Shown here: positions 50,872 to 62,650 of the stretch, piece after piece
How the letters are laid out: each line of letters begins with the position of its first letter
Numbering within the stretch: position 1 is the first letter of the stretch
Assembly (NCBI GenBank): GCA_047967505.1
Contig: CM106539.1
From: Dipteris shenzhenensis
Lineage: Eukaryota; Polypodiophyta; Polypodiopsida; Gleicheniales
DNA: 64,000 nt
Reading direction: 5' to 3' (one strand)
Made by a program: the position numbers and the translations under genes
Notes under the pieces: model-generated
The model's input: only the letters and a program-made list of their open reading frames with translations
The model's database searches: none
What the model was told of the DNA's origin: nothing

Positions 50872-53630
50872 TTAGGGATTTAAAAAAAGGACCTCGATGG
50901 AGTGATCATCCCTATCGATGCAAAAGTCATCCTGCTCATCCATTGCATGCTCTAAAGGGGTTGGTAGGTCTTCATAAGAGGCCGGCCGCAAAATTCTTTG
51001 GATCTGGTCAGGAGCATAGTCAGTGGGCCAATCATTAGAAGTTTCCTCTATTAGTATGTTGGCTGACCCTACTTGTGTGTGCATGGATGTGGTGGGCTAA
51101 GATGTGTGTGGGTGTGGAGAAGGGAATGGGATAGAGGTGATAGGAGTGACTAAGGGGGTGGAATATGAAGTAGAGGGTTGTGCGGAAGTAGAGGGGTGGG
51201 CCTAGTCAATAGATTGGAAAATTACAAGGGCAACATCTGCATCCTCTTCAAGAAGATGTGTGGGATAGGTGACATGCTCATTTTCAAAGGTGATGAAACT
51301 GTTATGTTGCATTGCCTCCATTGCCTCTAACACTTTATTATAGGTCTATTATTTTGATAGGGGGATACTAACGGCTTAGGAGGAACTCTTGTATTTGAAC
51401 AACTTCATCTCTACCTTGTGTGCATAGCTATTACAAACCTTCAACCATGGCAGAGGGAGTGCATGGCCATGCAGGCAAATCAACTGGTTTATGTAAGTCG
51501 CATATATCATAAGCGGTCAAAAAATTAGAGGACTCTTGGAGGATGTGACACCATCCCCAAAAATTGTGGACAATGGGGTGAAGGGGCAAGAGCTGGATGT
51601 CAAATTCCTCTTGAAATTTTGATGTCCTCATTGAAAAATCCATGGCAAAAATTGGACGGGATCCATGGCACGAGTGGCACCAAAGGACCTCTAGAATGGT
51701 GTTAGGTAGAAGGGGGCTAGAAAGATTAATTCTATACTATTGAGAGGCAATATTTAGGCAATTTAAGTAGAAGTGGAGGGTGTCCTCCACTATGCATGGT
51801 TTGAGTGAGTGCATGCTTAAGTCAGATGGTTGTTTGCTACTATCGACACTTGCAAGAGTCACTTTAGTTGTTTGTCCCAATGGCTATTAATGCCTAGGTC
51901 TCTAAGGACTCATATCAAGTGGCCTTGAGTTGCTAGCTGAGCTGGAGAGACCTTGTGTGCTGGGCCCTACAATTGATCATGCAAAGCCTGTATCTATTGT
52001 GATTGCACGGCCTAGACCTGCTCAGCATTTCTAATGTTATTCTTATAGTTCTTTTTCCAAGTGAAAATTTTGCTGCTCTAGGCCATCAAATGTGGCTAGC
52101 TCTATTAAAAGCTCAACTTCAAGGTTCTATAGCCTTTCCTAGAGTGCTATGTTGGTAGCTCGGTTCTGTCTAGCTATTTCTTTGAGTTGTTGGCCCACTA
52201 CCTGAATGGCCATGAATCGAGGATGTTCCATTTGGAGGGCTACCCCATTTATTCCAACTGGGCCTTAGCCCTATTTAGCTTCCTGGAAAGAGTGAGCTCT
52301 AGTTCGTGGTTCCTTTGGTATACCAAATCTTCCATGAATCAGCACTACATCTCAACCATTTTCTTAGGATCATGGGCTTGGAGCTATTGGTAAGCAACAA
52401 TGGCCCATTTCTTCTTGGATGTCAATCTAATCCAAGCTGGTACAGGCAAGTGATGGCACCGTTGGATGTTTACTGCCGTTAATGCTATCAAGCAACCCAA
52501 CTGGTTCAACTCATAAGATGCCAAAGTCGAATAACAAGCCATTGTATAGCTAACCTTCAAGGTCTTGCTACTGCAGTAGCTACTATTGCTATTGTTAAAT
52601 TTCTTGCTCTTCTTGGCCCTCAGTAGGGGTCAGTTGTACCTGATAGCTGCTACCTATAAGAGGTATAGTCAAAGTGACTTGGATACTTGGGGTGGACGAG
52701 GGGCCTTGCTCTACCCATCGCAGGGCAATGGGCTACCATAATTCTATCCCAAATAGCTTTGGCCTCTGCTTCTCATTGGGAGTCCACCTGTTGGTCATCC
52801 CCTTAGGCCTAGCCATTGGTAGGCTGGATTGCAGGAGGAGGGTGAGCTACAAATTTTGATCTACTACTCCAAGGGGTTATGATATTCTGATGATCAAGTG
52901 CATGATGAATGGCATAAATAGCATTGGGTTGCCGATCTATTCCATATGCTTGGCACATTGGCATCGCAGCTCCTTATAGTAAGAATCCACCCAATTTGCT
53001 TGAATCTATAGGTATCCCACCAAGCACAAGAGGACGTTGGGTAGGATAATATTATGATGATCTACCATTCCAACCCTGGCAAGGACTTAGAGCAAACGGG
53101 TGGGCTTGACTAGCTTAAGCTCTATGAAATCATCAAAGGGGACCCCTCCTTTGTGTTTCTAGCCATCCCATGCAACTACATACCATCCCTTGTGTTTCTT
53201 GCCATCCCATGCAACTACTTGCTTAATGTGGCCTTCCAAGCCTCACTTCTTAACATAGGGTTCAGCCATCATGGGCAGTTGGAATACCACTCTCACCGTG
53301 TCTATGGCGGCAATGAAGTACAAGTGAACCTCTCGACCCAAGTTGTTTGTTAGATATGTGACATTAGTGTTCTTCTTGTAGTGGTCCACAAATTGGGCCA
53401 CAAGGTCCAAGTAGCAAGGCAATCTATCTTCTACTACAGTGATGCCAACCACTTCAGGTGGGGAACCACTTCTGGGTCTTAAAGTGCCTCGTAACATGGT
53501 GTTGTGTGATAATATAACTTGAAGTCCATATTCGGCTTGTAGTAGAAGTAAGAGTGCACTACTTATCCTTCCATTATTGTTGAATCCACTATTGGCCAAA
53601 TGGTGAGATGATGGACTTAGTCACAGTATA
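50872..53630 (-). pseudogene. Long decayed coding sequence of unknown family
   Basis: Read from 53630 downward, the minus strand holds coding-like segments broken by scattered stops and shifts. The first segment (53599-53243, 118 codons) has LLLLLQAEYGLQVILSHNT, GITVVEDRLPCYLDLVAQ and NLGREVHLYFIAAIDTVRVV. It continues with VVAWDGKKHKG and VPFDDFIELKLVKPTRLL. Around 52400-52000 there is a helical, coiled-coil-like part (NHELELTLSRKLNRAKAQLE, QLKEIARQNRATNIAL). The C-terminal part includes FDIQLLPLHPIVHNFWGWCH and ILQESSNFLTAYDICDLHKP (51643-51431). RILRPASYEDLPTPLEHAMD follows at 51084-50872. I do not recognise the family. A large transposon-encoded protein is one possibility. Confidence 0.45.
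53150..53216. repeat. 36-bp two-copy tandem duplication
   Basis: TTGTGTTTCT.GCCATCCCAT followed by GCAACTAC occurs at about 53151 and 53187, inside the unknown minus-strand relic. It duplicates VVAWDGKKHKG-type residues. Confidence 0.85.
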
Positions 53631-53881
53631 CTCAGTGAAGAGGGATGCCTAGGGGTTTTGCTTTTATCTTTTAGTTAGCCTGGTGGTGGACTGTTGACCT
53701 GATTCTTGGGGTTGACGCAGAAATGGGGCTTCTAGCTAAAGTTCTTCAATTATGGCATGCCCAAGTAGATTCAAGGAGAGGAAGGGAGGGTAGAGGAATA
53801 TGGAGCTACAGATGGGATGGGGGCTACAACAATAGAGGGGGTGGATGGGGGTGTAGCATGACCGGCGGTAAAACCTTGAAA

Positions 53882-54205
53882 GTTTGGAACTCCATTTCAC
53901 CGAAGAAATAGTAGTCTTGAAAGATGTCCCAGAGTTCACTGGAAAAGTTGGATGACATGCAAAGAGGTGGATTTGCATGTGTGGAAGTTGTTCTTGTAGT
54001 TTGGAAGTTGTGGGTAAATTTTGGTAGCACCTTGTGAGTTTGGAACTCCATTTCACCAAAGGAATAGCAGTCTTGAAAGATGTCTCGGAGTTCACTGGAA
54101 GAGTTGGATGATGTACAAGGAGGTGGATTTGCATTTGTGGAAGTTGTTCTTGCAGTTTAGATGTCGTTTCAAAGTTGTGGGTAAATTTTGGTAGCACCTT
54201 GTTAA
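53882..54205. repeat. 156-bp two-copy tandem duplication
   Basis: Units start GTTTGGAACTCCATTTCACC at 53882 and 54038, both continuing to GGTAAATTTTGGTAGCACCTT. The length is 52 codons, and on the minus strand the repeat stays open (VKWSSKL and QMQIHL in each copy). A coding origin is possible but unproven. Confidence 0.85.
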
Positions 54206-54263
54206 ATTTTCTTTTTTGCCCTAGCTAAGTATTAGTTATGTTTCTCATTTTTTTGTCCTCTCT

Positions 54264-54719
54264 AACATAGCTCGCTGATGAGCTACATTGGAGGGTATTA
54301 AAAAAGACCCTATTAGATGCCTCATTGGGCTTACTCTTTCATCCACATCTGCTCTCATTTCCAATTTGCTCAATCTGTGTTGCTTTAACAATGCATACTA
54401 TTATTTGGCAATGCACACAATGTGTGCTTTCCCAAACAATGAGTTCTATTTTAAACAACTATGTTTCTTTCTTTAGGCCCCTCACCAACATAGCTTGCCA
54501 GCGAGGTATGTTGGAGGGTGTCTTTAGAAAAAAACTCAAATAGTAAGGACCTTCATTCCACACGTGTGCATACTAGATGGACAATGAGACATGATGTTTC
54601 ATAATTGAATACCAACATTCAATAATTGAAGCGACAAAAAATGATCATGAAATCTCTCATCGTGAGAAAAGAATGCCCCCCCATGCATAGCTCACTAGCG
54701 CAAGCTATGCTGGGGAGGT
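54264..54719. repeat. Three dispersed copies of a hairpin motif
   Basis: Copies at 54264-54296, 54487-54519 and 54685-54719 share a palindromic core, CATAGCTYGC joined by 1-2 bases to a GCGAGCTATG-like arm, then YTGGRGRGGT. Short C-rich sequence precedes the copies, so the stem may extend. Poly(A)-like AAAAA follows each. The copies differ at several bases, some changing both stem sides. Confidence 0.7.
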
Positions 54720-55010
54720 GGAAAAAATATTGCCCTCCTTTATTAAAAGGCTTACATGCGAGATGGAACAATCGAGCCATAGGTTTGGGGGTGTAGCAAT
54801 TCCTTCAATGCAACCAAATGGCCTCTTCATGACATCTTAAGGGGCGGCAGTGACATGGAAGCTTCAAAAAAGCTACACGAGCTTCAAGGCAGCCTAATGA
54901 TCATCACAACTAGAGGGGGGCAAAGTTAGGAAGGCAATTGTGAGGTGGGGGAGTGAGGAAGGTAGTGGGTCTTGGGTAAGGAGAGTGGAAGGTGGCCATG
55001 AAATAGCTCT

Positions 55011-55104
55011 TAGACACAAGTTTTTGTGGGTGCTTCAACACCCTAATCTTTAGTATATCCACATATATATAGTTTGAGTATGCATAGGCGCCTTTAACAC
55101 CACA
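55011..55104 (-). repeat. Partial 3' LTR of antisense copia copy
   Basis: The minus strand starts TGTGGTGTTAAAGG at 55104. It keeps ATACTCAAAC, GATTAGGGTG and ACTTGTGT of the family LTR, then loses similarity near 55011. A GTGGGATG purine tract precedes it. Confidence 0.75.
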
Positions 55105-55202
55105 ACATCCCACTTAAAGGCCAATGTGCCTTTAAGGGAGAATAACTGATGACCATGCTATCCAATGCCCATCAATACATGACAATACTCAAACTTCTGA
55201 CT

Positions 55203-55390
55203 AGGTAGACTCTTCGTTAGCATATCTGCAGGGTTATCATCTATATGAACCTTGACAAGCTCTATGTGCTTGTCCTTAAGCACCTCCCTGATGATGAGGT
55301 AGACTCTTCGTTAGCACATCTGCAGGGTTATCATCTATATGAACCTTAACAAGCTCTAGGTGCTTGTCCTTAAGCACCTCCCTAATGAAA
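55203..55390 (-). repeat. 94-bp two-copy tandem duplication in RNase H region
   Basis: AGGTAGACTCTTCGTTAGCA starts both copies, at 55203 and 55297. It repeats the residues EVLKDKHLELVKVHIDDNPA of the family RNase H tail. Confidence 0.9.
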
Positions 55391-56570
55391 TGGTACTTGA
55401 CCTCAATGTGTTTGGTCTTTGCATGAAAACCCAGATTCTGTGCTAGCTGAATAGCACTCATAGAATCAGTATGCAATTTCGATACACATGTATGAATCCC
55501 CAAATCTTCCACTAGTCAATCAAGCCATAAAGCCTCCTTGCAACCCTCTGTGGCTGCAACATACTCAATCTATGTGGTAGACAAATCAACACACTTTTGT
55601 GTGCAAGACATCCACGACACTGTACCACATGCAAAGGTGAAAACATAACTAGAAGTGGATCTCTTACTATCCACATGCCCTGCATAATCTAAATCTGTGT
55701 ACCAAAGTACATGCATCTCTCCTTTGCCAAAGCAAATGCACATCTCCTTGGTACCCTTCATGTACCTCATGATGCATTTGATTGCCTCCCAATGCCTCTT
55801 TCCTGGATTAGCCATATACTGGCTACAACTCCCACTGCAAATGCAATGTTTGATCTAGTAGCTCTCATAGCATACATAAGACTCCCAACTGCTAATACAT
55901 AACTTAACCTTGGCCATCATGGCCCTCTTCTCATCTAATATGGGACTATCTTCCTAACTCAATCTCACATATGGAGGCAATGAAGTACTTACAACCTTCC
56001 CCCCCTCCATATTGAAAGGCTCCAACACTTTTGTAACATACTTCTTCTGTGAAAGCCAAAGGAGTTTCCTATTTTGGTCACACATGATGCACATACCAAG
56101 AACATGACCTACAGGTCCCAAATCCTTCATGTCAAAGGCCTCATGCAACTTGGCCTTTAATGTATCCAGCTCATAAGTGTTCTTGCTAAACAATAGCATA
56201 TCAGGCTATTATCCTTAGCCCTTTTAGTATAGAGGCAATGATTAATTTCAGTCCTTATGAAACCCTAGGACAAAATGAAAGCATCAAACTTCTGATACCA
56301 TTCTCTAGGTGCTTGCTTAAGGCCATAGAGACTCTTTTTCAACTTTCAAAGCAAATGCTCTTTGCCTTTTTCTTCAAAGGCTTTCGGCTGTACCATGCAA
56401 ATTTCCTCATGCAGATCCTCAAACAAGATCTTCAAATTCCACATCCTTCTCTTGCTTGAATCCTTTAGCAAGCAAACAGGCCTTATACTTAGGCACATCA
56501 TCACGTGTGACCTATATCTTGTAGACCCATTTACATGGCAATGCCTTCTTCCATGTGGCAAAGAAACCAA
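55276..56570 (-). pseudogene. Copia reverse transcriptase and RNase H relic
   Basis: Minus-strand frames match the intact polyprotein. The reverse-transcriptase start (LVSLPHG...) is fused by deletion to DLHEEICMVQPKAFEEKGKE, losing the first catalytic Asp. Then come KNTYELDTLKAKLHEAFDMK and LLWLSQKKYVTKVLEPFNME. RNase H follows with WYTDLDYAGHVDSKRSTSSY, SWMSCTQKCVDLSTT, LHTDSMSAIQLAQN and TKHIEVKYHFIREV. A 25-bp deletion at 56199-56202 removes YVDD. Confidence 0.88.
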
Positions 56571-57004
56571 GTCCTAAGTCTTATTCTTCATGATTGCATA
56601 GCATACTCCCACGTGCGCTGATCCGCACACATCATAGCCTCTCTGTAGCAAGAAGGCTCCCCGCAATCAGTAAGCATCACATAGTCTGCCCTTGGAACAA
56701 ACCTATCAGGTGGTCTAAACACTCTAGCTAATCTTCTCAAAGGCATTTTAGCTTGCTATCCTACCTGCATATCAGCCACATTTGGCTCATCATTTCCACC
56801 AATATATGATCCATCATCTGCCCTTGATTGTGTACTTGTGGGAGTACCTAGTGGCACCATTTCCTGCACATTCGGTGCATGGATAGCTTGCTATCTATCA
56901 ACATATGCAGGTCGATTCACATCCTAGAAAGTGATTCTCCTCATTTCCACATCCTTCATGGGTGTATTATGCATCTTCTTCTCATTAAAGAGAGCATCAT
57001 GGCT

Positions 57005-57470
57005 TCATATGATCTTCTTTGCATCTGAATCCCAGAGACGATAGCCCATCTCTCCACTTTCACCATATCCTAGAAAGATGCATTTCCTAGAAGTAGGATC
57101 TAGCTTCTTTCGAAACTCTTTTAGCACATGTACATATGCCTCACATCCAAATATATGCAAATGAGAGTAAGAGGGTTTCTTGCCACACCATGCCTCTTCA
57201 AGAATACCACCATCCAAACTCTTACTAGGTGACCTATTAATCACATGCACTACAATCTTCATTGCCTCAGGCCAAAAACCACCAGAAAGACTTACATTGG
57301 AAAGCATACATTGCAACCTTTCTTGAATGGTGCGATTCATCTATTCTGCAACTGGATTTTTCTCTGGAGTGTGAGGGGACATGAGCTCCCTCTTGATCCC
57401 ACATGTGTCACAGAAATGCTGAAAGTCATGAGAGAGATACTCTCCACCATTGTCAGTCTGTAGTTAGCAT
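57005..57470 (-). pseudogene. Copia integrase C-terminal relic
   Basis: The minus strand matches residues ~570-735 of the intact polyprotein. It includes MNRTIQERLQCMLSNVSLSG, AMKIVVHVINRSPSKSLDGG, IFGCEAYVHVLKEFRKKLD and RKCIFLGYGESGEMGYRLWD. A stop lies just before MNRT, and the first catalytic Asp is beyond the truncation. Confidence 0.88.
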
Positions 57471-57807
57471 TCATTATACTTGTGGGTGTGGTCTGCTCCT
57501 CTCATTCCTTATATCTTGGGAAAATTGTAGACCACAAACATGAGGGCTAGTGGATGCGAGTGTTTGTTGTATGTTCTTGAGGGTGGTCTATACTCTAACT
57601 CCTTGTGTTTTGGGGAACTTGTGGACCATGATCATGAGTGCCAATGAATGCGATTGTTAGTGAGGATTCTTAAGCTAAGCCATGGAGAGAAGGGGGAGAC
57701 AAGATGGCAATGATTTGAGTCGAAATAGGACACATGTTGTGACTATGAATGCATAATCAGATATGCCTGAAACTAGAAATGCTCATCCACAATCTTCAAG
57801 ATGAGTT

Positions 57808-59949
57808 GTGACTAGGCAAACTGTGGATGCATTGAGTCATGCCCATGCCAGTATTCATATGCATGAAAATGTTCCCATGGTTAAACAAGGAGTTGGAGGA
57901 GAGGATCTCATTGCCAAAATAGGCACTACCCTAATGCTCTATCGACCACATGAGGTTGTTAATCAAGATACGGGGAGAAAATACAAAAAAGATCAATTTG
58001 GGAAAGTCAAGGTATAAGTGGAGTAGAGTCTGTAAGCATACACTGTGAATGGATGTATAAGTGTTGCAAGATCCCATGCTAGAACTCCTTGTGCGGACAG
58101 TAGCATGCAAGATAGATCTCCACCTATGGCTCATGAAGCTAGATCGATAACTGTGACTCCTAACTTCAGGCAACCCATGATAGTTAAGAGCATCTAAATT
58201 CAAGATTTGGAGAATGCACAGTACATACTTGGTAGATCAATCCTGCAGTCAGGATATCCACTGAGTATGGTCGATAACGATGATATGAGAGTTGCATGGA
58301 ATTACATTGATAACTATGGATCGAGCTTCAAACTGCCTTTATACCACACATTGCGTATGTCATTGTTAGACAAGACATATGCTGAAGAGAAAGATCACAT
58401 AAATCATAGCATTTTTGAGCAACTGCATAACACTAGATGCACAATTGTCGTAGACGGGTGGACAAGCATAAAACGCCATGCTTTATTGGATGTGATGGTT
58501 ATATCGCCACCATGAGGGGGGGACTTCCACATGTCAATTGATGCCTCACATGTAGAGAAGTCACAAAAATATATAGCTAGTGTATTATCAAAGGTTATAA
58601 GAGAGTTAGGCACTGAAAAGTTTGTGCAGGTTGTCATGGATAATGCTAAGAGTTGTAAAAAGAGTCTAAAAAGGAGGGTATAATATTACAAAGGGAGTAT
58701 ACCAATCTATCTTCATTTGCATGTTGTATGCATACTTTAAATCTTGCATTGAAATATTGGTATAAACAAGTGCCATGGTTCAAAGAGATTGTTTGTGAGG
58801 CTCGAGACATCGTGAAGTCAATACGATCGAAGCAACATCTCGAAGCAATCTTTATGCCTCATGATGGTTCTACCATGTTGCAATTACTAGCAACCACGAG
58901 ATTTGCTATGTACTTCTACATCTTGCAATCCTTGGTGAAAAATAGGAGTTTTCTTATAGAGACATTTCATTATGATGCATTTGAACAATGGATGTCAGAG
59001 TTGGCCGATAGGGAAACAAAGGAGAAAATGCATGACGTGAAAGAAACATTGGGATCTCCTACATTATGGAAACGGTTTGAGGATGCTGCTTATTTTATAT
59101 GCAGTTAGGGCGTTGGACTCAAAGGCTCCAACAATTAGTAAAGCATGGATGCACTTTTAGAGTATTGAGCAACCTATTATTGTGAGGAATCCCCCTCCTT
59201 GCCCAGGCCAAGAGAATGAGAGAAGACTATTTAATGCTACAAAACACAAGGAATTGTGGCAATTGTTTAGGCCTTGATGGGAGCAAGCTCACAATCGATT
59301 GCATAGTGTTGGGTACCTTTTAGACCCCGAGTGGTAGAATATGAAGCCCGAAGAGATCCCAATTGTTATGCATGACTTTCATAAGGTCATGCAATAGTAT
59401 TATCCCCAAAACCATGAGTTTGCAAAGTGTTGTAACGAGTTATCCAAGTATCGATGCATGGAAGGGTTGCTTGCATCAAGCGATGCGCATTAGCAGAAAC
59501 ATCTGCTTGGAAATAGTGGATGATGAATGGTGGCACATGTGAGCTTCTACGCCTGATTGCAATGAGGGCTCTTGCTTAGACATGCTCAAACTTGGGCTCA
59601 GAAAGAAACTGGAGTCATTACAAGTACATTCATAGTACTTTACAAAATAGACTTCTAGAGGATTGGGCTAAGAAGTTTGTGTACATCTATGCCAATCATA
59701 AAATGCTGGAAACATTAGGAGATGTGGAATATGAGGAGAAATTTCCAAAATGGACCTACAATATCCCACCTAATGCTATCCAACCTAAAGCAGTCCCATC
59801 GTTTGCAGATCCCTGAACCCCAAGAAGAGGATGAGGAAGGGACTGATGGTGCAACATCCGAGCAGGATAGCGATGAGGAGGATGAATCAGATGAAGATGA
59901 ACACAGTGCGAATCAGACTTTTTCCTCACTCATTACTACAAACAATTAA
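57808..59949 (+). pseudogene. hAT-superfamily transposase relic (DUF659 type)
   Basis: hAT transposases cut and paste DNA elements. Plus-strand segments in order start with ENAQYILGRSILQSGYPLSM, a segment with NYGSSFKLPLYHTLRMSLLD, and CTIVVDGWTS (DUF659). A frameshift follows near 58515, then the segment with SIDASHVEKSQKY, VVMDNAKSCK and CCMHTLNLALKYWYKQVPWF (58700-58790). Later parts are SIRSKQHLEAIF and, after several stops, RNWSHYKYIHSTLQNRLLED with KFVYIYANHKMLETLG (59592-59740), the hAT dimerisation signature. An acidic tail ends at 59949. At least six stops or shifts are present. No BED zinc finger or terminal inverted repeats were found. Confidence 0.75.
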
Positions 59950-60360
59950 ATTAAGAAACTATCCCATATCTAAAATGAATATTTGTCATATTCATTGTTA
60001 CAAACTTTTCCTTGCAAGCTTATTTCTTCCATTACCCATTGCATCTCAATCCCAGTTACATTTCTAGTAGGTTTAGCATAATGAGAATATAGGTCTCTAG
60101 TAGTGAAGCATTGCTTAGCATATATGTAAAAACATGAGCTTATTGAAGGGATTTTTAATAACATATAATCCATTATAAACTAACTAAGGAAAAATACAAC
60201 TATTATGGATAACCAAATGGAAGGATTTATTTAAAATATTGAAACCTACATATTATTTTAGGATTGCTACTTTGCCAATTCCGATGGGATGCACATGTAA
60301 GCCAGTAAACTTTAATTACAACCTACTTTATTCTATAAATTTTAATTACATCAGAGGGAA
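59950..60360. other. No recognised feature
   Basis: AT-rich sequence downstream of the hAT relic; no repeats or coding signal. Confidence 0.4.
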
Positions 60361-60379
60361 GGGGTTGCATGACATATGG

Positions 60380-60785
60380 TTGAGAAGTGGATGCCGACAA
60401 ACAACTAACCACGCCTCCATGCTCGCATCTCCGATCAATGTTGCACGTGCATCGTGGGCCTCTTGCTGCAACCGTGTGTTGAGGTCCTCGAGGCTCTTCA
60501 ATTGGGCACATAGAGATATAATCTCATTCTATAGCTCTAGCTCGGTTTTTAGTCTTTTGGTTTCTAGACGTTGGACTTGCTCAAACTGGACTACGCTCTC
60601 TTCACGTTCTTTACCACTTGTTGCTCCAGTGGTCCATGTGCACCCTCCAATGCCCTCAACAATTGTGACTGGGTGATTGTTACTTCAGTACGACCATGCG
60701 TATGCTTGTCCTTATAAGATGAGAAGTCCACTTGGATACCCTTAATGAAGTGTGCGTATACAAATTTTGCAAAGTACATTGCCAC
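60380..60785 (-). pseudogene. Coiled-coil-like coding relic, unknown family
   Basis: The minus strand from ATG 60785 reads MAMYFAKFVYAHFIKGIQVD, a segment with TEVTITQSQLLRALEGAHG, and VVKNVKRA to a stop. After further stops it reads LCAQLKSLEDLNTRLQQEAH and DARATLIGDASMEAW. The second part has heptad-like spacing. The order (globular start, then coiled coil) is reminiscent of the relic at 50.9-53.6 kb, but I see no shared motif. Confidence 0.35.
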
Positions 60786-61026
60786 TTCATTATGGTGTGG
60801 TGCCTTTCTATATACCTCGATATAAATCTGCCTTGCATTTTGCTGAATCCATTTGTCTTAGCAATTTGTTATCTTCCATCTCCCGTGCTGGTCCAAAGCT
60901 TTTTGGGTTGGGGTGCTTCCGTCTCCCTCTGTTGTTCTTCTATGTCTCCTCGCCTGGCTACCTAGGGCTTCCTCTTCATCGGTCTCTAAGGGCTAGATTG
61001 CCAAAAGCTCTTGTTTGGAAACAAGC

Positions 61027-61196
61027 TGTGGGGATTAAAGGTCACTGTGCCTTTACCCCGGTTATGTACAATACTCAAACACATATATAAATGAATGAAA
61101 AAGAAGATTAGGGTGTTCTGCACCCACCAAAACTTGTGTGGCTCTCTGTCTCTCTCTCTCCCTCTTTCATTCTTGCTTCTGTTGAGAGCACTCTCA
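61027..61196 (+). repeat. 5' LTR of deleted copia copy
   Basis: It is 170 bp long with the same TGTGGGG start and ACTCTCA end as the intact element and roughly ten differences. TATATAAA is conserved. Confidence 0.92.
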
Positions 61197-61198
61197 AC

Positions 61199-61211
61199 TG
61201 GTATCAGAGCC
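61199..61211 (+). promoter_or_regulatory. tRNA-Met primer-binding site of deleted copia copy
   Basis: TGGTATCAGAGCC lies two bases after the LTR, unchanged from the intact element. Confidence 0.9.
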
Positions 61212-62650
61212 CGAGTGATTTAGCTGAGCATGTGTGAATGCTTGGAAGCTCAGCAGCTCTATGGGAGGAAGGAGAAGCTTTGTGAAAAGCTTTGTGGGTG
61301 ACTTTACTTACATCTGAGTGTGTAGAGACCTTGGAGGAACCTTTGGAAAAGTTACTTTGGCTTTGCGAAGTGGTTTTGAGAGCTTGTTAAGTGTTTTCAA
61401 AGACGTTTTTTGAGCTTTTTCATGTTCCGTTCGATGACAGAGACTCCGTATTGACTTGTAGAGGCAACTATTGCTTGCTTTTGGTGTCCACTTCACTTCA
61501 GGAGCTTGGAAATACCTTCATTCTTGAATCTAGGATCATTTAATTGGATTTCTGACTCACTGTGTCAGTTCCTACGTTTTTCTGCCTGGGTGTTGGAACT
61601 CAAGTTTGGAGCAACCATTTATAGATCTGTCAGTTCTGGTGGACTTAGGAGGTCCTAAAACTTCTATGTTGCTCATCATTTGCACTCCGATGGAGTTTAC
61701 AAATAGTTCTGTTTCCAAAAACGTTTTTCAGTTTGTGTGTTGGACCCAGTGATTGAGACCACGGTTTCCAAAACCGTCTGTCCCATTGCATTTTGGATGC
61801 CCAAAAACCCCTACATGTCAGTTCTTGCACGATTCGGTGGAGTATTTTCAGAGTTATAGATCTCTGTGTATTCGATTTCGTCTCTCTATTATGCATTTTT
61901 CATTCTAAGGTTTTGAAACCTTAGATTTATGCCACATGGCAGTGGATAAGTGTTGACTCCCATTTCTCACTCATCGGCTGGGATGTTCCGACAGAAGAGA
62001 GATATTTGCAAATTTTCTTGTTGAGTCCGATTATGCAATGGCGCCCATGTTTTGAGGCATCTCAAGTTCTATTTTCAGTAGCTGTCTTTTCGGTGAGACC
62101 ATGATTTCTTGAGCATACCTTATGCAAATCACTTTGGTTGCAGTTTGAGCCATGTGCACTCATTCCTGGTGTGCATTAGGTTGTAGTGGATGATTTATAG
62201 GCCATTTGGATGCATTGCGATCCTTATTGGATGTGCTGATAGGCCCAAATTGCCTTGTGGGATGCTATTTTTATGGACGCTTTGCACATGGATGCTATTT
62301 TATGCTGAGGGGTAGCTTTGACACATTGTAGGTGATGCACTGATAGTGTTATGCTCTCTTGGATGAGATATTATTGATGCATCTGCCCCTGGACAGTGTT
62401 TATGCTTGAGCCATTTGGCACTTATTGGTATTTTTGGACTGCCATTGCAGTTGGCATTTTCTTTTGGGCCAAATTTGCTCATATGGATGCATAGTACATG
62501 CACATGAGTCACTTGCATCTTTTGATGCTTTGAGCTTTGAGTTTTGGTGATATTTTAGTCTATTGTGGCATACACATTTGAATGCACTTGGTATTTGGTG
62601 TGATTCTCTCTTACAGGCACTAGCATTTAGGATTTTGCTTTATTTGCATC

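Larger units (their letters stand above)
55011..57470 (-). mobile_element. 5'-truncated antisense copy of the intact copia family
   Basis: On the minus strand, 57470 to 55011 parallels 29295-31800 of the intact element: integrase core end, reverse transcriptase, RNase H, polypurine tract and part of the 3' LTR. The 5' break falls within the integrase codons just before TDNGGEY. It carries many substitutions, stops, and deletions including the catalytic YVDD box, so it is inactive. A hAT relic follows directly beyond the 57470 break. Confidence 0.9.
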
